Shown: piece after piece, positions 57,922 to 64,000 of the stretch
Layout of the letters: every line of letters begins with the position of its first letter
Numbering within the stretch: the first letter of the stretch is position 1
Made by a program: the position numbers and the translations under genes
Notes under the pieces: model-generated
Seen by the model: only the letters and a program-made list of their open reading frames with translations
What the model was told of the DNA's origin: nothing
Databases searched by the model: none
Source of the DNA: Paramacrobiotus metropolitanus
Taxonomy: Eukaryota > Tardigrada > Eutardigrada > Parachela > Macrobiotidae
DNA length: 64,000 bases
Direction of reading: 5' to 3'
Assembly: GCF_019649055.1 (NCBI RefSeq)
Contig: NW_026570240.1
Span: 124,001-188,000, forward strand

Positions 57922-60900
57922 ATGAGTTTACATATAGTGGTAAGTTAGCTTATTAGGTTGTAATGAAGAATCAAATTGTGTAGAGCTGAAACATTTTGAA
58001 AAGGCTTTTCACGTAGGTCGAATGCAATATTTGTTTCGTCGCTGCAAAGTTAATAATGACGTTGACTATAGTTGTTCGCTGTACTGAGAATGACTTGTGG
58101 CATCCTGAGCACTGGGAAGTGCAAACGGTGCTCGTTTATACCTTTATCTTGTGATCAAACAGACAATCTCATTTTTTACTAAACTCAGTTAGGTTTAATT
58201 TTACTGTTCAAAATTTAAACTGTTGGTGCTGTTTTTACCTGCTGCTCTTTTGCTCTTTAATTTTACTGTTTCTTTTACTGTTTGATTTCTGTTTTTACTG
58301 TCTTATTTTTTACTGAACTTAGTTTAGTTTAATTTTACAGTTTTTCACTGTTTACACTTGACGTTTAATGGAATGGGTTTACTTTTAGAATTTTTGGTTG
58401 TTTTCTCAGTATGTTTGGGGCTGTTCACATAGCATAAAGTCATAAGACTGACAAAGTTGATCGATTGTTATTTGGGAAGATATGGATAGTACTTGCAAAG
58501 TTTCAGTCTGTAATGGAAAAGACAAGAAATTCACCAGTGTTGATGACTGTATTGTTAAATTTTAATTACTTTATTACAGCCGTAGTGTTTAAGACTCGTT
58601 CCGTCCAGCCGCACTCCAGCGTTCTTGCAGTGTAATGGATGTTGAAATTTGAATGCGGTATTATTCTTGGCACGCCGTATTTTCATTATAGTTTATGTTT
58701 GCAACTTTGAATGAATGTTTGAATAATTTTGTTGCATACTGCGTTATCAGAGTGCAATCACAAACAAACACAAATTAAAATTTGTTTAAGCTACAGATTC
58801 AGTACTCTCCTGATTTGGTTTTAGCGACGAAAAGATTCTTTAAAAATGTAATTTAGCATGAGTGTGGATGACTGTGTATTATGGAGATGCATCGGTAATA
58901 ATAATAAGCAGTACTACAATAATTCTTGTAATCGTGCATAAAATGAAGGAATGCTCCCAATTAGTGCGAGACGAGACCGTACCGCTGATCGTATTGTTTT
59001 ATTTATATGAGTGATATAACTGATTTATGCATGTGGATATCTGTACGAGTGCTTCGGCTGATTCATGCGCATTGACAGTAGAGTTATGTTTGTCTGGTTA
59101 CCTGCGTCTTAACAGTGCGCGTTTTCAGAGAAAATTTTACCAAGATGTTGTGGAACAGCTCTTTGAAGAGAGTCGGATTTTCTGGGAAGAAGAGGGTCTG
59201 GACGAATCCTCCATGACGGATCTCAAGCAGGCAGGTCACAAGTGCTTACACTTTTTTGAAGAGTTTTCTGTATACACTAATCTGTATAGTATGACACTGT
59301 GACAATTGCCAGATTTGGGAAGCTAAACTTATGGAGAATGGCATGGACATCAATGCTGATAGCACCGCAGCGGATATCGAATACGCAACAACAAAGACTT
59401 CCGGTCGAGGCAGTCGGGCAAAAAACCAAACCAGCGTGCAAAGCACGGCGGCAGCTGGTCACTCTGCATTATCGAAATCAATTGCGCATCAACAGCAGCA
59501 GTCTGCACAGCCCGCGCAAGCGCAGCAGCAGCCACAGGGCCCTCAACAGCCAGCCGTGCAACAGCAGCAGCAGCAACCCCCGGCTCAGCTGACGCAGTCT
59601 CAACCGGCGCAACCCTCTCAATTTCAACACCATCCCACCCAGCCCGTGAATTCCCAGGGGCCGCCGCCACAACCGCAGCCGCGTACCATTAATGTCCAGA
59701 CCATTCAGAATTCCCAACTGAACCTGACCCCGACGGCACAAATGGTCAGTGCCAAAACGGGTCACAATATGGCAGCTGCTGGCCAACAGGCCGCTTTCAA
59801 TCTCCTCACGACGTCCTACTCAGGCCCCGTGGTGCATCTTTCCTCTTCGACAGTTCCTACTAATGTTGCTGCACTTTCCAATGCAATTCGCCAGCAGCAG
59901 CAACAGCAGCAGCAGCAGAACCTCAATCCTACATTTCTCACTGTCAACGGTACAGCCGCACAATTACTGTTTGCCAATCCACACGCTCAGTATCGATCAG
60001 GTGAGTGACTCGGAGAGATTATTTTTTCGCTGGTACTATCCTTTTTAAATTGTCGCAGAAGATTCAAAATTTTTGTGGGAGGGTTGTGTAACAGCGCAGC
60101 AGCAACAAAACAACACGTTGCTTGTTGGCTGTTGCATAAGGTGTTACTGTAAAAACATTTTGTTTACAGTGCAGTTAGGACTAATGCATTGAAAAAATGC
60201 GCTAGCAGTCAGTGATGTGTGCAAGTGGCAACTGGCGAGAGAGTGAGAAGCCTGTTCAGGTTTTCTACTGTGATGAAAAGTCATTGTCAGTGTCTGACTG
60301 ATGGTTAAGTAACGTAACATCCGCTTATTTTGACTGTAAACGGACATTTTATGCAAGATGTTAGGGCTGCTGTAATTGTTAAATCGGAGCCGGTAGAAAG
60401 AAGCTTTGGTTAAATACTTCAGCATGAGGAGAAACTAGTTTGTCGTCCTGATTACCGAAGTGAAAGAAAAGACATCTTAGCCGGAGGCTACATTTCGTTT
60501 TCTCTGGGTCAGTAAAATTTTTGTTGTGACCAATGGCTTGGCGTATTGTTGGCCGTCTGGTTGTGGGACATTAATTATCAGTATTAGATTGAGCTAGCGT
60601 TTTCTAAATTTACGCTCCTAGAGTCCGGAGCAAGAATTCAAAGGTTTTTTCATGTTGGAACACTATGTTGTGCAAAACCTGTTAATTATCATCAGTTGAA
60701 CAGAACTTAAAAAAAGCCGTACACTGGTGCTGTCCAAAAACATCACGTACAAGTACAAGTTATTCTGATATAATGTATTGTGTAAACATTATATGTACTG
60801 TGGTCTAGTATATTAAGTCAACTTATTAACTAACTGAGATAACTGACGAGGTAATAGGCAGCTTTTTCTATTTTTGTATTGCACAACTTACGTTTCCACT

Positions 60901-62339
60901 TGCATGAAAAATATGAAAACAGTAGTTACTTGCTCATGACTACGGGTGCAGTCATGAGCAATCACCAACTCAAAGTACTGTTTTCATACTTTTTTATATG
61001 TGTTATGTGTTTGAAACATTGATTCCGCAGCTAATGCTATTAATTAATTTTTGTAGTTTCACAACCCGGTCAGCAGCCGCAGAATCAGATACTTGCATCC
61101 GATGACCAGCGTCTGCAGAGCGTAATACAGCAGCATTCACACAGCAACATTGTGCAACGTGGCCATCAGCCTGCTTCCGCTGCCGTTCAGAACCAGATCA
61201 ATGTTCATTCCATCCAGCAAAAGGTTCGCCAAGCGGGAATGGCTTCCTTCGGTCAGCAACAGTTTACGCTCAACCAGAATCAGGCTAATGGTAAATTAAG
61301 CTTAGTTAGCAATTGTAGAGCGTATCACCATGTTAATATTATCTTGTTTAATTTTATTTGTAGCAGCAACGGTATTTAGTCTCGCAAATCAGGGCTACCA
61401 ATCTGCCGGACTTGGTCAGCATTCGGTCATCCATGTGGTGGACAGCTCCGGAAATCAGCAGCCTATGAATGTGATAAGTGCGGTTCCCAACAGTGCTATC
61501 AATAATAAATCGGCCGCTGCTGTCGCCGCTGCCGCAGTAGGCGCCAGAAAGCCAGGACAGCCCTTGTCCATACAGTTAGATGGTATGGACGATGATGATG
61601 ATTTTGAGGATCTGAGCGATGATGAACCCAGTCCTCCCAAGTCTAATCGCTCCGTTAAACGATTGAAAACATCTAGGGGAGCCTCTCAGAGGCTGGAAGA
61701 GGTCAGTTTAAACGGCAGTTATGTATTTAAAAGGCTCTGGGATACATGTGTACTGGGGTTCGGCTCGCCTCCGTCGCCGGTCAGAACTCTTTATTGTCCA
61801 AATGCGTAGATGTATGCCTAAAACATATGAATTACTTATTAGGAAGTTTGTTATAAAAGTGATAAATATGTTCGGTTATTCAGCCCGACCTTGATTCTGA
61901 AGATGATGATGATAACGATCCAACAAATGGAGGAGATGCCGTAGATAATGTTGTCGTGTGCCAGTATGAAAAAGTGAGTATTGTATACACCGATAAATTC
62001 TAAAATGCTTTGGCTTTCAGTTGGTGAAAGAAATTGTGTATTTAGAATTTATGGTAATTACCGTCTTTCCGGAATTTATGATCTCCGCATGGACTATGTA
62101 AGTGAAATAATTTAACATGTTGTTACTTTTAGGTGAGCAGAACTCGAAATAAATGGAAACTGCACTTGAAAAGCGGAATGTGCAGCCTAAATGGTAAAAC
62201 TTTTGAAAATGTGCAGCTTCGCGTATTATTGCGTGCTGCGATTTTTTTCTGTAAAACTTACTTTTTCTGATTTTTTTTTGCTTTTATTGCAGGGAGGGAG
62301 TACATTTTTCACAAGGCTGTCGGCGATGCTGAATTTTAA
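57922..62339 (+). CDS. GTF2A1: Transcription initiation factor TFIIA alpha/beta (large subunit)
   Basis: TFIIA stabilises TBP on promoter DNA; the precursor is normally cleaved into alpha and beta. Eight exons give 525 aa: 57922-57939, 59129-59230, 59313-60000, 61057-61290, 61364-61701, 61884-61973, 62133-62193, 62293-62339. The N-terminal helical domain reads RKFYQDVVEQLFEE...EEEGLDESSMTDLKQ|IWEAKLMENG. The middle is a Gln/Pro/Ala-rich linker with (CAG)n polyQ, then an acidic run DDDDDFEDLSDDE. The C-terminal beta-barrel domain is VVVCQYEKVSRTRNKWKLHLK...SLNGREYIFHKAVGDAEF, ending like human. Exon 1 (six codons) is inferred from phase, donor and position, at about 0.6. The intron 59231-59312 uses a GC donor. 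Introns 1 and 3 each exceed 1 kb. Confidence 0.94.
57940..59128 (+). other. Intron 1 of the TFIIA large-subunit gene
   Basis: 1.2 kb. Between about 58180 and 58345 it holds degenerate repeats of tttttactgtt and actNaNttagtttaattttac. No nested gene seen. Confidence 0.6.
60001..61056 (+). other. Intron 3 of the TFIIA large-subunit gene
   Basis: 1.06 kb, containing the foldback sequence at 60912-60990. The 93-codon antisense frame at 60144-60425 is unsupported. Confidence 0.6.
60912..60990. repeat. Two-part foldback sequence in TFIIA intron 3
   Basis: Outer arms tatgaaaacagta and tactgttttcata, and inner arms ttgctcatgact and agtcatgagcaa, are perfectly complementary around an 8-nt loop (acgggtgc). 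The spacers between arms are unequal. It resembles a mini-foldback element or an imperfect RNA hairpin. Confidence 0.8.
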
Positions 62340-62978
62340 CGGCCATATGAACAGCCTTTCCTTTTCTTTACCGAGATGTAATAATGGCTTCTGCAAGATG
62401 TGGAGGATCTGTTAGACTGTTACCGAGGGGAGTTCGACTGAATGCTGCGTAGCTGGCTGGCTGTTGTCTGCAAATGGGTCTCGGTGTTCCGCAACTTGCA
62501 TGCTTTTAGTCGTACAATTTAGCAGAGTTATCATTCAAATGGAAATGTAGTTTAAATGAAATGTATGCTGAAGACACTTGTGCTAGCGAGATTGGCGATT
62601 TGTTTCTTTAACTTGTCTGTGAATTCAAATGTCAGGGAAACGGTGGACTTAAGTTTTATTTCAAAAGTTGGATTATTTTATTTTTTGTACAGCAAAGGAA
62701 ATTTTTAGTTCTCAAATTTGGTGTTTTTATCTGTTGATTTGAACCTTTTTTAGAAGCGCAGAACGATAAAGTTATGGTTTAGATGTGCATTTCGTAATCA
62801 GGAGCGTAATTAAAGAAGCATAAGTACAGTACAGTAATACCTAAAGGTGGAATCAATCGACTACGGGTAGCCTAACTTGTAAGCCGAAATTCGTGAAAGC
62901 GACCGATAACCAACACGATTACGGAATCACATCCCGTACATGGTACATCAAAATCTACGTAAAACCAATACGTTATTA
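62340..62978. other. Convergent 3' region after TFIIA
   Basis: 639 bp between stop codons, probably 3' UTR of both genes. ATTAAA occurs near 62810 on the plus strand. No gene seen. Confidence 0.5.
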
Positions 62979-64000
62979 TTAATCCGTTTCGAATTTAACA
63001 AGTTTTGGCGGTACTGCGGTTCCTTCAGCATTTACCATAGGTGCTTCTCGAAACAAACGCAAAATGCACAGATTTAGTACAGAGAAAAATCGTTTCCACA
63101 TTGAACCCAGACGAGCATCTCGACTTTTAAATTCGTTAAGTTCTTCTACTCCACTAATAAAAACATTTAGAAATGCAGTAACGATATCTACAGTCCACGC
63201 TGCAGACTTCCATGGAGCAAGCAACTACAAAACAGTGGAAATAACAAGTCACATCTAGAGCAAGTATTAATAAATGAAAATTTTACAAATACATGCACAA
63301 CGCTCACCTTTTCCGCTATCTCGACAAAAAGCATTCGGAACTGCTTTCCATGGTGAATATTCAGCGCAATTAAGACCATCGTTCTTGCAGAATCCTAGAA
63401 ATTTACTAAAAGCTGCAACTGACCGCAAGTCCGTAACCGTTAACCAATATCCAGTATGATACACATTACAGCCAAATAGACGCATAAGTTACGAAAATAT
63501 AGATATGACTATTGATCCATATTCGGATTGCTCCTGTGCATTGTTAACCGTAACTTTCAAACAACAAACAAATGTAAGTAAACAAAACGTACTCTGTACA
63601 AGTCGTGACTCGAAGATGCCAGTGATCCTGATGGAACGTTCCTTGTAATCGCTCTGCAAAAGATGTTATCGCAAATTAATGCAGCAAATAAAAGCAAACA
63701 CAGCAAATAACTTGAATACTTTGCTGGACGGTACTGGACGTTATAACGATTCAAACAAAGTCTGGAACATTTTGGATCATCTGAGACTGCTCAGCATTAA
63801 TGATTCAGCTTCGAACAACTAAACACCTTCAGTTTGTAATTACCTTTTAAAGCTTTCCATAGTCTCACGCTCAAGAAGAAATTTAAATTCTTTTAATGAA
63901 TACATGAAATCTTTATCGATCCTCAAATCCGTACTTTCTGCAAATAAACAAAACCGTTTCCCGTTAGCCACGTCACTAATATCAACTGACAAATGCATTC
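62979..64000 (-). CDS. Unrecognised protein, C-terminal part (runs off right edge)
   Basis: Four exons join in phase to one frame of about 161 codons: 63937-63844, 63653-63593, 63394-63308, 63224-62979. More exons should lie beyond 64000. The product starts (in the window) STDLRIDKDFMYSLKEFKF, continues AITRNVPSGSLASSSHDLYR, then an amphipathic helical stretch (MVLIALNIHHGKQFRMLFVE, WTVDIVTAFLNVFISGVEEL) and a basic segment ending KLVKFETD. It looks alpha-helical, like the end of a HEAT/ARM-type or large scaffold protein, but I do not recognise the family and assign no function. Donors are GT with good consensus (gtgagc, gtacgt, gtaatt), and acceptors are tgcag or ctag type. Convergent with TFIIA. 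Confidence 0.7.

Noticed and set aside
59350-59786. Leu/Arg/Ala-rich minus-strand ORFs opposite TFIIA exon 3
   Set aside because: Antisense translations of polyQ/polyP codons, which commonly remain open.
1-64000. Bacterial-type systems, CRISPR arrays, operons, tRNA or rRNA genes
   Set aside because: Every confident gene is intron-split and animal-type. I saw no regularly spaced repeats with unique spacers, and no cloverleaf or rRNA core that I could defend by eye.

Overview
The window is nuclear DNA of an animal. Its genes are split by many short introns (mostly 55-400 bp, GT-AG with a few GC-AG), and every recognisable product is an animal protein. The set (PKA type I regulatory subunit, MFSD11, SCAF4/8-like, globin, NELF-B, DUSP10/MKP-5, GABA-B-like receptor, TFIIA alpha/beta, RalGAP alpha) points to an invertebrate metazoan, probably a protostome with a compact genome. 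I cannot name the species. The gene models were assembled by hand from reading frame, splice consensus, phase continuity and remembered family sequences.

Layout from left to right: RALGAPA 5' part (minus, 4441 to the left edge); a 2.5 kb divergent spacer; PKA-RI (plus, 6937-11802); 2.2 kb intergenic; MFSD11 (plus, 14045-16922); SCAF4/8-like (minus, 20670-17458), convergent with MFSD11; 2.9 kb divergent spacer; an N-myristoylation-type globin (plus, 23544-27824); NELF-B (plus, 29610-31984); DUSP10 (minus, 37382-34242); a repeat-bearing spacer with a palindromic retroelement relic near 40.5-40.9 kb and a small TIR element at 41.27-41.40 kb; a GABA-B-like receptor (minus, 49467-41611); about 5 kb without recognisable genes; a 3,065-bp DNA transposon (54505-57569) with long terminal inverted repeats and a perfect 9-bp target duplication; TFIIA large subunit (plus, 57922-62339); and the 3' end of an unrecognised gene (minus, 64000 to 62979).

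The genes are ordinary eukaryotic neighbours and do not form an operon or one pathway. Several act in transcription (NELF-B in pausing, SCAF on the RNA polymerase II CTD, TFIIA in initiation). Others act in signalling (RalGAP, PKA-RI, DUSP10, GABA-B-like receptor). The most unusual items are the intact-looking transposon next to TFIIA, the membrane-type globin with Leu at the predicted distal position, the GABA-B-like receptor lacking most GABA contacts, and the histone-H1-like tail on NELF-B.
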